Source: Bacillota bacterium (lineage in GTDB: Bacteria; Bacillota; Clostridia; Oscillospirales; Oscillospiraceae). Taken from it: DNA of 64,000 nt. Below, in pieces: positions 1 through 8,050 of the stretch (position 1 is the first letter of the stretch; each line of letters starts with the position of its first letter). The notes under the pieces are model-generated. The model did not search any database. It worked only from the letters and a program-made list of their open reading frames with translations, and was not told the DNA's origin. Made by a program: the position numbers and the translations under genes. Where the stretch lies: the NCBI GenBank assembly GCA_030529825.1, contig JAUMWD010000004.1, positions 44,122 to 108,121 of the forward strand. The letters run 5' to 3'.

Positions 1-909
1 GCACTTGTAAAGCGCATGACCTATGCCGGTCTTGACCACTGCGTCGTCGGTATTTCCGGCGGTGTTGACTCCACCCTGTGTGTCATGATTTGCGCCATGG
101 CAATGAAGAAGATGGGCCTGCCCTCTACCAACGTCGTGGCCTGCACTCTTCCCTGCTTCGGCACCTCCAGCCGCACCAAGAGCAACGCAATCATCGTTGC
201 AGAGCAGGTTGGCGCAGAGGTCCGCGTAATTGACATCGGTGAGAGTGTTTACAAGCACTTTGACGACATCGGCCATGCCCATGACGATTACTCCATCGCC
301 TTTGAAAATGCCCAGGCCCGTGAGCGCACTCAGGTTCTCATGGACATTGCCAACAAGGTTAACGGTCTTGACGTAGGCACCGAGGACCTCTCCGAGTTCG
401 TTGACGGCTGGTGCACCTACAACGGCGACCACACCTCCATGTACGATGTAAACATGGGCCTCACCAAGACGCAGGTTCGCGCAGGTGTCCGCTACATTGC
501 GCAGCACACCGAGGACAAGGTTCTTGCCGATGCTCTGTGGGATGTTCTGGACTGCCCCGTAACTCCCGAGCTTCTGCCCATCACCAATGACGAGATTGAG
601 CAGAAGAGCGAGGAGAATGTCGGCTCCTACTCTCTGCAGGACTTCTTCACCCACAAGATTGCAATCTGCGGCTTTTCCCCCGCAAAGACCCTCCGCATTG
701 CAAAGCTTGTATGGCACGATGAGTTCAGCGATGAGGACCTTGTGAAGTGGCTCACCAGCTACTGCAAGCGCTTCTTCAGCCAGCAGTTCAAGCGCAGCTG
801 TCTTATGGACGGTCCCGCAGTTGAGGACTTCTCCGTTTCCCCCAGAAACGGTTTCCTCATTCCCTCCGATGCGGAAAACAGCCTCTTCCTCAAGAGCATA
901 GAAGAATAA
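1..909 (+). CDS. nadE: NAD+ synthetase, 3' part (synthetase domain)
   Basis: Makes NAD+ from deaminated NAD+, ATP and glutamine or ammonia in the cytoplasm. The frame is open to the window edge (residues ALVKR precede the first Met at 16), so this is the C-terminal part of a longer gene. The PP-loop motif VGISGGVDSTL that binds ATP pyrophosphate is near the start. Family blocks LPCFGTSSRT, NAQARERTQVLMDIAN and TYNGDHTSMYDVN follow, as in the synthetase half of glutamine-dependent Clostridial NadE. That form carries an N-terminal nitrilase-like glutaminase, which would lie outside the window; the short ammonia-dependent form cannot be excluded. The gene ends at a strong hairpin shared with prmA. 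Confidence 0.92.
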   Translation, partial: ALVKRMTYAGLDHCVVGISGGVDSTLCVMICAMAMKKMGLPSTNVVACTLPCFGTSSRTKSNAIIVAEQVGAEVRVIDIGESVYKHFDDIGHAHDDYSIAFENAQARERTQVLMDIANKVNGLDVGTEDLSEFVDGWCTYNGDHTSMYDVNMGLTKTQVRAGVRYIAQHTEDKVLADALWDVLDCPVTPELLPITNDEIEQKSEENVGSYSLQDFFTHKIAICGFSPAKTLRIAKLVWHDEFSDEDLVKWLTSYCKRFFSQQFKRSCLMDGPAVEDFSVSPRNGFLIPSDAENSLFLKSIEE

Positions 910-919
910 AAAAGCAAAA

Positions 920-944
920 GCCCCGATGGATTTTCCATCGGGGC
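920..944. terminator. Bidirectional terminator, nadE/prmA
   Basis: A 10-bp perfect stem (GCCCCGATGG with CCATCGGGGC) with a 5-base loop, flanked by A-rich and T-rich tracts on both sides. It lies between the convergent nadE and prmA stop codons. Confidence 0.85.
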
Positions 945-949
945 TTATT

Positions 950-1864
950 TTATCTGCAAAGGAAGCAATGCCATTCCTCTTCGTGGAAATGCGCCTCCAC
1001 TGTAAATCCGGCGCTTTGTATTGCGGCGCAAACCTCGTCCTCTCGTCCGTCGATTATGCCGGAGGTTATAAACACTCCGTTTTCCTTCATAAAGGGCCTG
1101 ACATGAGGTGCAAGGGGAATTATTACATCGGACACAATATTGGCAAGCACTATGTCATATCCGCCGCCAAGCATCTTTCTCAATGACGCATCGCCTATGA
1201 TGTCTCCGGCGTAGACCTTGAGTCTGTCTCCGCCTATGGCGTTAAGTGCGGCGTTTTCCATTACTATATCGGGTGCTTTGGGGTCAATGTCCACTCCCAC
1301 CGCGCTGTCACAGCCCAGCACGAGTGCGCCGATGCCCAGAATGCCGCTGCCGCAGCCAAGGTCAAGAACGGTTTTTCCCGTGGCGGCAAACCCTTCAAGA
1401 GCCTTGAGGCACATTCTCGTTGTGGCGTGACTACCCGTTCCGAACATGAGTCCCGGATCAAGGATAAGCTTAACTCTTCCTTCCTCCTCCGCCTCTTCCC
1501 ACTGTGGTACAACAAGCAGCTTTTCACCGATTTCCAGCGGCTTATAGTACTGCTTCCAGTTGTTCTCCCAGTCGCTGTCGTCAACAGTATTGGTAATGAC
1601 GGGATACAGCTCCTCAATGGCTCGGAGCATTTCCTCTCCCTCGCTTCCATCCTCAAGATAAAGCTTTATGCGGGAAACACCACTGTAGCTATCCTCCAGC
1701 TCCTTGTCCACATAGTCCCAGTACTGGCGGTTGTTTTCGAGAAATTCCTTAAAATCGCTTTCGTTTTCAATGATAAAGCCGCTGCAGCCGAGATTGGTGA
1801 GCTTTTCGCAGCAGGCATCGATTTCGATTTCGGGTATTTCGATTATTACTTCTGTGTATTTCAT
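950..1864 (-). CDS. prmA: Ribosomal protein L11 methyltransferase
   Basis: SAM-dependent methyltransferase that modifies ribosomal protein L11. At about 304 residues it has the usual family length. An N-terminal substrate-recognition domain (about 1-110) is followed by a Rossmann methyltransferase fold with FGTGSHATT at 141-149 and the SAM motif LDLGCGSG at 167-174; LANIV near residue 230 is the post-IV motif. I chose the ATG at 1864 because AAGGA lies 8 bases upstream; the frame continues to a GTG at 1894 inside the upstream hairpin. The ribosome binding site touches the T-tract of the hpf terminator, leaving no room for a normal promoter, so expression probably depends on readthrough from hpf. 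Confidence 0.93.
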   Translation of the reverse strand: MKYTEVIIEIPEIEIDACCEKLTNLGCSGFIIENESDFKEFLENNRQYWDYVDKELEDSYSGVSRIKLYLEDGSEGEEMLRAIEELYPVITNTVDDSDWENNWKQYYKPLEIGEKLLVVPQWEEAEEEGRVKLILDPGLMFGTGSHATTRMCLKALEGFAATGKTVLDLGCGSGILGIGALVLGCDSAVGVDIDPKAPDIVMENAALNAIGGDRLKVYAGDIIGDASLRKMLGGGYDIVLANIVSDVIIPLAPHVRPFMKENGVFITSGIIDGREDEVCAAIQSAGFTVEAHFHEEEWHCFLCR

Positions 1865-1881
1865 ATCTTCGTTCCTTAAAA

Positions 1882-1907
1882 ACAGCCCCGACACTTGTCG
1901 GGGCTGT
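1882..1907 (-). terminator. Terminator or attenuator between hpf and prmA
   Basis: A perfect 12-bp stem (ACAGCCCCGACA with TGTCGGGGCTGT) and a 2-base loop, followed on the minus strand by TTTTT. It stands 6 bases after the hpf stop and 17 bases before the prmA start codon. Confidence 0.8.
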
Positions 1908-1913
1908 GAAATT

Positions 1914-2453
1914 TTATTCTTCGCCGTCGTCGCAAATCAGGCCGTATCCTCCGTTTTTACGGGTATATACCACGGAAATCGCACCGTTTTCCTCATCATT
2001 TCTGAACACAAAGAACTCGTGCTCCAGAAGGTTCATCTGCAGGATTGCCTCCTCGGGGGACATGGGCTTAATGGAGAATCGCTTGCTGCGGACGATTTCA
2101 AACTCATCGGCCTCCTCCGCAGGCTCATAGGAGGGTAAGACCTCACGCTCCAGGGCTCCCTCCCTCAGTCGTTTTTCAAGACGAGTCTTGTTCTTCCGGA
2201 TCTGGCGCTCAATGGCGGCAACACCGGAATCGACGGAGGCATACATGTCATTCGTAAGTTCGTTTGCGCGGTAGAACATTCCGTTATTCTTGATGGTGAT
2301 TTCCGCCCTGTGTCTGCCGCGCTCAAGACTGAAGGTTACAAAGGCTTCGGCCTCGTTGCGGAAGAACCTGTCGAGCTTTGAGATTTTGCGTTCTGCATAG
2401 GCTCTCAAATCCTCGGAGGAATCCATCTTCTTTTCTGCAAATGTGAACTTCAT
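1914..2453 (-). CDS. hpf: Ribosome hibernation promoting factor, long form
   Basis: Binds the 30S subunit and dimerises 70S ribosomes into inactive 100S particles during starvation. The 179 residues fit the long form: an N-terminal YfiA/RaiA domain (about 1-100, with SERGRH-like basic segments and RQIRKNKTRLEKRL), a charged linker, and a C-terminal dimerisation domain (about 120-175) with the signature KRFSIKPMSPEEAILQM and HEFFVFRN. An extended -10 promoter lies 50 bases upstream. It probably heads a unit with prmA. The identification rests on sequence blocks conserved across the family. Confidence 0.95.
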   Translation of the reverse strand: MKFTFAEKKMDSSEDLRAYAERKISKLDRFFRNEAEAFVTFSLERGRHRAEITIKNNGMFYRANELTNDMYASVDSGVAAIERQIRKNKTRLEKRLREGALEREVLPSYEPAEEADEFEIVRSKRFSIKPMSPEEAILQMNLLEHEFFVFRNDEENGAISVVYTRKNGGYGLICDDGEE

Positions 2454-2477
2454 TTGTGTCAGCTCCTTTCTGCGTTG

Positions 2478-2507
2478 GCAGGTATAACCTGCTTTGCTTG
2501 TATTATA
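2478..2507 (-). promoter_or_regulatory. hpf promoter and leader dyad
   Basis: On the minus strand TATAAT (2502-2507) is preceded by TGG, an extended -10; no good -35 is seen at 17 bases. Immediately downstream a 15-bp palindrome (GCAGGT, 3-base centre, ACCTGC, 2478-2492) falls near the expected start of the transcript and could be an operator or a 5' hairpin. Confidence 0.5.
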
Positions 2508-2590
2508 CCACAGTTGATGGTCAATTTAAAGAGCTTTTTGTTGAAATTGCATTAATTTTTTACAATTAAAAGATTTGTTTTGTTCACAAC

Positions 2591-4492
2591 TTACATCACA
2601 TTTACACGGCAGTTTGGCAATGCCTGCTCAAGCTCGGAAAGCTGCTCGGGGCTTATGTTATTGCCCGAAACATCCAGCTCCTTAAGAGTCTGAAGTCCGT
2701 AGAGAGCCGTAAAATCGCTGATATTATTATCGCTGAGGTCAAGAAACTCAACCTTTGTCAGTCCGGACAAGGGGGATACATCCGTTATTCCCAAGCCCGA
2801 AAGCATTACGGTCTGTGCGTCGGCATTGATTTTGGCACCGCCGATTTCAATCTGCTGCGCAGTCTCGGTATAAGAGATTTTGCAGTCCGGCAGCTTCTTC
2901 TTAAGCTCATCAATGGCAGCTTGGGTAAGGTTGCTGTTTTCGTCAAGAGCCAGAGATTTCAGATTCTTAAGATTATACAGCTTTGACAGCGACGCATCGT
3001 CAATCCCCGTTTTCTGCAGGCCGAGATATTTGAGCTCCGTCAGCTTTGCAATGCCGGAAATGTTCTTAAGGGTATTCCCCTTAAGATACAGCTCGGTAAG
3101 CTTTGAAAGGTCGCCCAACGCTGCAATACTGCTTATGCTGTTGCCCTCGAGGTTCAGTCTTTCCAGCTTCGCAAGTCCCATAAGGGGGCCTACTCCGCTT
3201 ATTCTGTTATTGCTGATGTCGAGATTTTTCAGCTCGGGCATATCCATCAGGGGCGTAAGATCCTGAATATAGTTGCCCGAAAGATTCAGGCTTGTAAGCT
3301 TGGTGCAGACAGACAGCGCATATATGTCCGTAAGACCGCAATTTGAAAGGTCAAGCTCCTTCACATTGCTGTTGAAGGTCTTTCCGCCCATATGTATTTC
3401 AACCACATCCTCGGAGGCCTCTTCGCTGAAGATGATGCAGTCGGGCAGAGCTTCCTTTAGCTCCTTGAGCTGGCTTTCGCTTATCTCCATGCCGCTTATG
3501 GTAAGGGTTGTGAGATTGCGAAGGCTGTAAAGGGGCTTAAAATCCTTGATCTGATTATTATCCAGATGCAGCGTACGCAGGCTCTGCAAGGAGGATATCG
3601 GGGAAATATCGGTTATTTTGTTATCGCTGAGGTCAAGCGTCACGAGCTTTGTCATGGGCGTGAGGAAATCGAGGCTTGTAATAAGATTGTTGTTGAGCTT
3701 GAGGTTAGTTAGCTTTTCAAGCTTTTTCAAATCATCGAGTCTGTTGCTGCGTATACGCTTGCCCGAGAGATCAATCATGGTGCTTTCCACATCGTAGGGC
3801 TCACCGCAAATCAGCACTGTTTTGCCGCTTTCATACTCTTCCTTTGCTTTTTTCAGCGTTTCGATGCGTTCCTTTATTGCCTCGCTGCCGGTGTTGGAGC
3901 TTTCAAGAATTGCGATTGCATTCACATAGTCGCCCTTTGCCTCATAGCAGGCAGACATGAGCAGCAGACACTCATCGGTCTTTTCACTCTGCATTATCTG
4001 GCGCAGAGTATCAAGTGCCTTGTCATATTCACCGTCATAGTAATAGTTCTGTGCGGCGTTGAAGCTCTCTTCATATTTCTTTTGCTGTGCCGCACTGCGG
4101 ATTGCAAGACTGCCTATGACAAGCGCAATCACTAAAAAAACTGCTGATATGATTATTATCATCCTGCGCTTTCGGCTTGCTTTCCGTTCTTTCTCCTCCG
4201 CCTTTTCCGCAATAATCCGCTTTGCGTTTTCCGTGCTCTCGGGCCGCTTTTCCGCAACGCGCTTTTCAATTACCGGCGGAGCCTTTGGTGACGGCTCGGC
4301 AAGGGTGATATCATCATCGTCGAAAACGAACTCCGAAAGATCAAGTCCGTCGGGATATATGACAACATCAGAGTTGTTAACCGCCCCTGTTTCCTTTGCC
4401 ATTCGGATTTTTTCCTCCAGGTCATGAGTATCCACAATGACAGTTGCGTCACCTTCAAATTCGGATTTAATTTTATCCGTAAATTTACTCAT
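2591..4492 (-). CDS. Leucine-rich-repeat single-pass membrane protein
   Basis: A 633-residue protein with an acidic N-terminal tail (1-60), a basic charged stretch (70-110), one hydrophobic segment (about 111-132) and a large outer part: a TPR-like region (about 140-215), then internalin-type leucine-rich repeats in two blocks. Repeats of the form LxxLxxLxLxxNxI are clear, for example LVTLDLSDNKITDISPI. Each block ends in a similar capping segment, seen as LKEALPDCII, LKKKLPDCKI and LEQALPNCRV. The positively charged stretch before the membrane segment predicts the repeats are outside. It overlaps the preceding membrane protein gene by 4 bases (ATGA), so they are co-translated. Role unknown; adhesion or protein-protein contact is inference. 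Confidence 0.8.
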   Translation of the reverse strand: MSKFTDKIKSEFEGDATVIVDTHDLEEKIRMAKETGAVNNSDVVIYPDGLDLSEFVFDDDDITLAEPSPKAPPVIEKRVAEKRPESTENAKRIIAEKAEEKERKASRKRRMIIIISAVFLVIALVIGSLAIRSAAQQKKYEESFNAAQNYYYDGEYDKALDTLRQIMQSEKTDECLLLMSACYEAKGDYVNAIAILESSNTGSEAIKERIETLKKAKEEYESGKTVLICGEPYDVESTMIDLSGKRIRSNRLDDLKKLEKLTNLKLNNNLITSLDFLTPMTKLVTLDLSDNKITDISPISSLQSLRTLHLDNNQIKDFKPLYSLRNLTTLTISGMEISESQLKELKEALPDCIIFSEEASEDVVEIHMGGKTFNSNVKELDLSNCGLTDIYALSVCTKLTSLNLSGNYIQDLTPLMDMPELKNLDISNNRISGVGPLMGLAKLERLNLEGNSISSIAALGDLSKLTELYLKGNTLKNISGIAKLTELKYLGLQKTGIDDASLSKLYNLKNLKSLALDENSNLTQAAIDELKKKLPDCKISYTETAQQIEIGGAKINADAQTVMLSGLGITDVSPLSGLTKVEFLDLSDNNISDFTALYGLQTLKELDVSGNNISPEQLSELEQALPNCRVNVM

Positions 4493-5172
4493 TCTTGCTT
4501 TTCCTCCAGAGAGGTTTCGGTTTTTTCCTCGGGCAGAGCCGCATTCTCGGTTTCGTTCTTGTCCTTTGCGTCCTCCGCTATGTACTCATCCCCGAAGATT
4601 TCGCCGTTGACGGCTTCAAGCTCCTCGGGTTTTCTCTTCTTCATGGCAAACACAACTAGAAGCAGGGAAAGGAGTATGCACAGAATGCTAAGCTCCGGGA
4701 TGAACTCATCCATGGTCATGGCATTTTCTTTCGCAAGAATGGTTGCACCGTCTCTGATGATGAGCTGATAAAGCAGCGGGACACCGATCACAGCGGCAAG
4801 AAGCCACTTTGTTTTCACTATGCCGAAAACGGTTGCGAGATAGATGACACCCGCAAGGACACTTACGATCACGCAGACCAGCATGGGAAACACTTTCATG
4901 TCCGTGGCCTTTACCACGAAAAATGCCACACCCATAAGAACGGGAATCAGCGTAAGAGAAAAACACTTTTCGCCGAAATAGAGAATCATCACCGCAAAGG
5001 CGATATTGCAGACTATGGGCAGCAGTATCTGCATATAGCCGAAGCATTCGGTCTGCTCCTTCCAAAAGCCCCAGTAGCCCATAACGCGGAACATCGCAGA
5101 TAAGAGCATGAGTACTGCGGCAAGCCTCACGAGCAGGCTTTTGCCGTTAACATTATATCTTATTTTATCCAT
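4489..5172 (-). CDS. Polytopic membrane protein with acidic tail
   Basis: A 227-residue protein with about six hydrophobic segments between residues 15 and 175 and a highly acidic, Glu-rich C-terminal tail (about 180-227). No family is recognised. The start has a strong AGGAGG. Its last codons overlap the start of the LRR protein gene, and it lies 39 bases downstream of the aminopeptidase gene, so the three may form one unit. The overlap with the LRR gene suggests the two membrane proteins work together, which is inference. Confidence 0.7.
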   Translation of the reverse strand: MDKIRYNVNGKSLLVRLAAVLMLLSAMFRVMGYWGFWKEQTECFGYMQILLPIVCNIAFAVMILYFGEKCFSLTLIPVLMGVAFFVVKATDMKVFPMLVCVIVSVLAGVIYLATVFGIVKTKWLLAAVIGVPLLYQLIIRDGATILAKENAMTMDEFIPELSILCILLSLLLVVFAMKKRKPEELEAVNGEIFGDEYIAEDAKDKNETENAALPEEKTETSLEEKQE

Positions 5173-5211
5173 AGCAGTCCTCCTGCGCGTATGCGCATAA
5201 ATTTATATTTG

Positions 5212-6438
5212 TCAGAATGCCCAGTTGCCGTTTCTGAAAATCTGCACCTCTGTGCCTTCGGCGGTGATGCCGAAAATATCAAGGTCAGCACTGCCTATCA
5301 TGAAGTCCTCGTGAATCATGGAGCTGTTGATGCCCATTTCACGAAGCTGCTCAAGGCTGTATTTTTCGTAATCACGGATGCAGCCCGTGAAGCCGTCCCC
5401 CAAGGCCAGATGGCAGGCGGCATTTTCATCAAACAAGGTGTTATAGAACATGATGCCGCTGTTGCTTATGGGACTGTCACAGGGCACGAGGGCGCATTCG
5501 CCCAGCATTGCAGAGCCCTCGTCCATGCCGACCATGGTTTTAAGGGCATCCTCGTTTTTCTCGGCATGAACCTCCGCAACCTTGCCGTTTTCAAACCTGA
5601 TTGAGAAGTTTTCAATCATTACTCCCCGGTAGGACAGGGGCTTGGTGGAATATACGATTCCCTCCGCCTTACCCTTCATCGGACTGGTGAAGACTTCCTC
5701 ACTGGGTATATTGGGGTTATAGGTAATACCACTGCCCAAGGTGACCTCGCTTCCCGCGAGGAATTGTGCCTCGGGGATGAGACCAACGGTAAAATCAGTA
5801 CCGTTAGAGGCTTTATAGTGAAGCTCACGGAGCTTAAGGCTGTTGAGATAATCACAGCGGCGCTTGAGGTCGGAATTATGCTCCCGCCATGCCGCAACAC
5901 CGTCACCGTCGGCACGGGAGGTGTACAAAATTGCTTCCCAGAGCTTTTCCACCGCCTCATCATCGGGAATACCGGGAAACACTCTTTTTGCCCAGGCTTT
6001 ACCCGGAACCGCGGCAATGCACCACTGATACTTATTATCCATGGCATCCCGTATGGGCTTGATAATTCCCCAGCGCATCTGCACGGCCTTGCCCCACTTC
6101 TCCTGATCCATGCCGTCAAGACCGTTGGGATCATTGGATTCAAGATATATCATAGCCGGAAGCGTATCACGGCGGTGAATGAGCTTTTCATGCTCCCACT
6201 TTTTGATTTCTCCCAGGCGCTCCACGGTTTTGTACTTTACATGGAGCAGCTGCAGAGGCTGATAATCCCATTCCACTCTTACCTCGGCGGCGCCCGCCTT
6301 ATAGCATTCCTCCACAAGGAGCCTTACAAATTCAGGCTGGTCCAATCCGGCGCTTATGATGACATCCTGTCCGCGCCGGACATTTACGCCCACCTTGACT
6401 ATGAGCTCGGCAAAGCTTTTTATCTTTTCAGCATCCAT
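5212..6438 (-). CDS. Aminopeptidase, M29 family (AmpS/PepS/AmpT type)
   Basis: Cytoplasmic metallo-aminopeptidase that removes N-terminal residues from peptides. The 408-residue length is standard for M29. Family landmarks are the N-terminal DVIISAG segment, NIPSEEVFTSP with the first metal-binding Glu, a second Glu in MLGECALVP, the ENAACHLALG His and the HEDFMIGSADLDI block that supplies a His and an Asp. Together these give a dinuclear metal site. The start at 6438 has AAGGGG upstream. It is the first gene of a minus-strand run with the two membrane proteins. Substrate preference cannot be read from sequence. Confidence 0.9.
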   Translation of the reverse strand: MDAEKIKSFAELIVKVGVNVRRGQDVIISAGLDQPEFVRLLVEECYKAGAAEVRVEWDYQPLQLLHVKYKTVERLGEIKKWEHEKLIHRRDTLPAMIYLESNDPNGLDGMDQEKWGKAVQMRWGIIKPIRDAMDNKYQWCIAAVPGKAWAKRVFPGIPDDEAVEKLWEAILYTSRADGDGVAAWREHNSDLKRRCDYLNSLKLRELHYKASNGTDFTVGLIPEAQFLAGSEVTLGSGITYNPNIPSEEVFTSPMKGKAEGIVYSTKPLSYRGVMIENFSIRFENGKVAEVHAEKNEDALKTMVGMDEGSAMLGECALVPCDSPISNSGIMFYNTLFDENAACHLALGDGFTGCIRDYEKYSLEQLREMGINSSMIHEDFMIGSADLDIFGITAEGTEVQIFRNGNWAF

Positions 6439-6552
6439 AGCGATACTGCCCCTTTTACATTATTTTTGTTATTGTATCACATCCCCTGCAGGATTTCCAC
6501 AATTATGATGATTTGCATATTACTTTTTATGATTTCATATTGAGTTAACAAT

Positions 6553-6587
6553 TATACTGTAGTATAGTTTAAATACTGTAGTATAGT
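6553..6587 (+). promoter_or_regulatory. Tandem dyad operator-like region
   Basis: Two identical 15-base copies of ATACTGTAGTATAGT (6554-6568 and 6573-6587) sit 19 bases apart, about two helical turns. Each is centred on a dyad, TATACT-GT-AGTATA, perfect in the first copy and with one mismatch in the second. The AT-rich sequence just downstream (TATAGTATAAG) could supply a -10, so a repressor bound here would block transcription of the 6616 gene. The dyad style resembles GntR/YtrA-type sites, which is inference. Confidence 0.55.
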
Positions 6588-6615
6588 ATAAGTATAAAAC
6601 ATCAAGGGTGATTAA

Positions 6616-8004
6616 ATGAACGCAAAAGGTATCGTTAAGGTAATATCCGTAGTCACGGTTTTCATATGCATCTTTGCCTTCGTTGCAGGTATAGTAGGCA
6701 TTGCCGAAGGCTTTAACGGTGTAAAATTCGTAAAAGATGATTACCTCAAATTTCAGAAGCAGGTAGACGATTACAAGGCCGCAACCGAAAAAATCAGCAG
6801 TGACAAGTCTGAATACGAGAGCATGAAGGCTGACTATACCGAGGTCCGTGCGCAGTTCGATGCCGACACAGAGGCTTATGACGCCATGGTCAGCGATTAC
6901 GAGATTGCTGTTGTGGACTACAATCAGAAGCTCATTCAGTACAGCGTGGGCAAGTCCACTCTGACCGGCGGCATTGCCACCTACGAGCAGGGACGCAGAA
7001 GTCTCGACGAAGGCTGGGAAGCCTACTATCAGGGCAAGGATGCCTTTGAAGCCGGCAAAGCCGAATTTGCCGACAAGATGGCCCAGTACGAAGACGGCAA
7101 AACGCTTTACGAGGTGGGCATGGCCCAGTACGAGGCCGGCATGAAGCAGTACAATGAGATAATTACTTCCATTGTCGCTCTTGAGGCCTACGGTCTCAGC
7201 CACGAAGCAGCTCTCGCCTCCGTCAGCACCCAGATTGGTGCAGTAGTCACCGATTCGGCCCTTGCTTCCATAGAAAGCGGACTGGCCCAGACAAAAGCCT
7301 CCCTTGATCAGGCAAAGACCATGCTGGACACGGCAGAGGATATGATGCCTCAGGCACAGGAGCAGATTGCAGAAGGCGAAAAGACAATGTCTGCCACCTA
7401 CGCCATGCTCCAAAGCGCCGAAAACAGCATGAGTGCCGCGCTTGCGCAGATAAACAGCGGCAACGCCCAGGTAAATTCCATTGGCGGCGAGCTTGGCGGA
7501 GACCGTGATTCCCTTACGGAAACCGCTTCTGTGATTGCCGAAGAAAACGCCCGTCTCCAAGCTAAAGAGGAGGAGCTTGACGCCGCCTATGAGCCCATCG
7601 CCGAATACGAGAAGGCACAGGAAAAAGCTTCTCGTCTCCACGACATTTTCGTTGACGCAGGCTACGCCGAGGAAAACGCCTCCGTGGAAGAGCTGATTGA
7701 AGGAATCGACGCCCACGCCTCGGAGCTTCGGGGAGTATACCTTAAAGATATGCTGGGTGAAATCATTTCCTTCGCGCTTCTGCTTCTCGCTTCCTTCGCC
7801 GCCTTTATCGCCTCTCTTACCAACGGAAAAAAGGAAAAGCGCGCTATCATTCTCGCCGGCTTTGCCATGATTGCATCCCTCATCTCCATCGCAGTTGCGG
7901 AATTCACCAACGCGCTGAACTTTGCCTCCGTGCTGTCTGCAGCACTGCTTATTATCAGTGCAGGGGCCATGGTATATTTCATAAAACAGCCAATTGAAGA
8001 ATAA
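6616..8004 (+). CDS. Coiled-coil membrane protein with repetitive heptad region
   Basis: A 462-residue protein. One N-terminal hydrophobic segment (about 10-31) is followed by a long polar, helix-forming region (about 40-350) and two to three closely spaced hydrophobic segments near the C-terminus (about 375-455). The middle carries irregular 7- and 14-residue repeats built on YxxGxxxY/LxxG (for example YEQGRRSLDEGW and MAQYEAGMKQY), like the extracytoplasmic coiled coils of YhgE/Pip and some RND/MMPL or ABC permeases in Clostridia, though no transporter domain is present. It stands alone between a regulatory double dyad and a strong terminator. Function unknown. Confidence 0.75.
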   Translation: MNAKGIVKVISVVTVFICIFAFVAGIVGIAEGFNGVKFVKDDYLKFQKQVDDYKAATEKISSDKSEYESMKADYTEVRAQFDADTEAYDAMVSDYEIAVVDYNQKLIQYSVGKSTLTGGIATYEQGRRSLDEGWEAYYQGKDAFEAGKAEFADKMAQYEDGKTLYEVGMAQYEAGMKQYNEIITSIVALEAYGLSHEAALASVSTQIGAVVTDSALASIESGLAQTKASLDQAKTMLDTAEDMMPQAQEQIAEGEKTMSATYAMLQSAENSMSAALAQINSGNAQVNSIGGELGGDRDSLTETASVIAEENARLQAKEEELDAAYEPIAEYEKAQEKASRLHDIFVDAGYAEENASVEELIEGIDAHASELRGVYLKDMLGEIISFALLLLASFAAFIASLTNGKKEKRAIILAGFAMIASLISIAVAEFTNALNFASVLSAALLIISAGAMVYFIKQPIEE

Positions 8005-8013
8005 AGGAAAAAT

Positions 8014-8040
8014 AAAAAGCACCGCGTAGCGGTGCTTTTT
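8014..8040. terminator. Bidirectional terminator
   Basis: A 12-bp perfect stem (AAAAAGCACCGC with GCGGTGCTTTTT) and a GTA loop between the convergent coiled-coil protein and nucleotidyltransferase genes. Confidence 0.9.
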
Positions 8041-8050
8041 TGTTATGTAC

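Noticed and set aside
6535..8022. 495-codon minus-strand frame over the coiled-coil gene
   Set aside because: It has no start signal and its composition is a mirror of the plus-strand gene, which has a good start and terminator.
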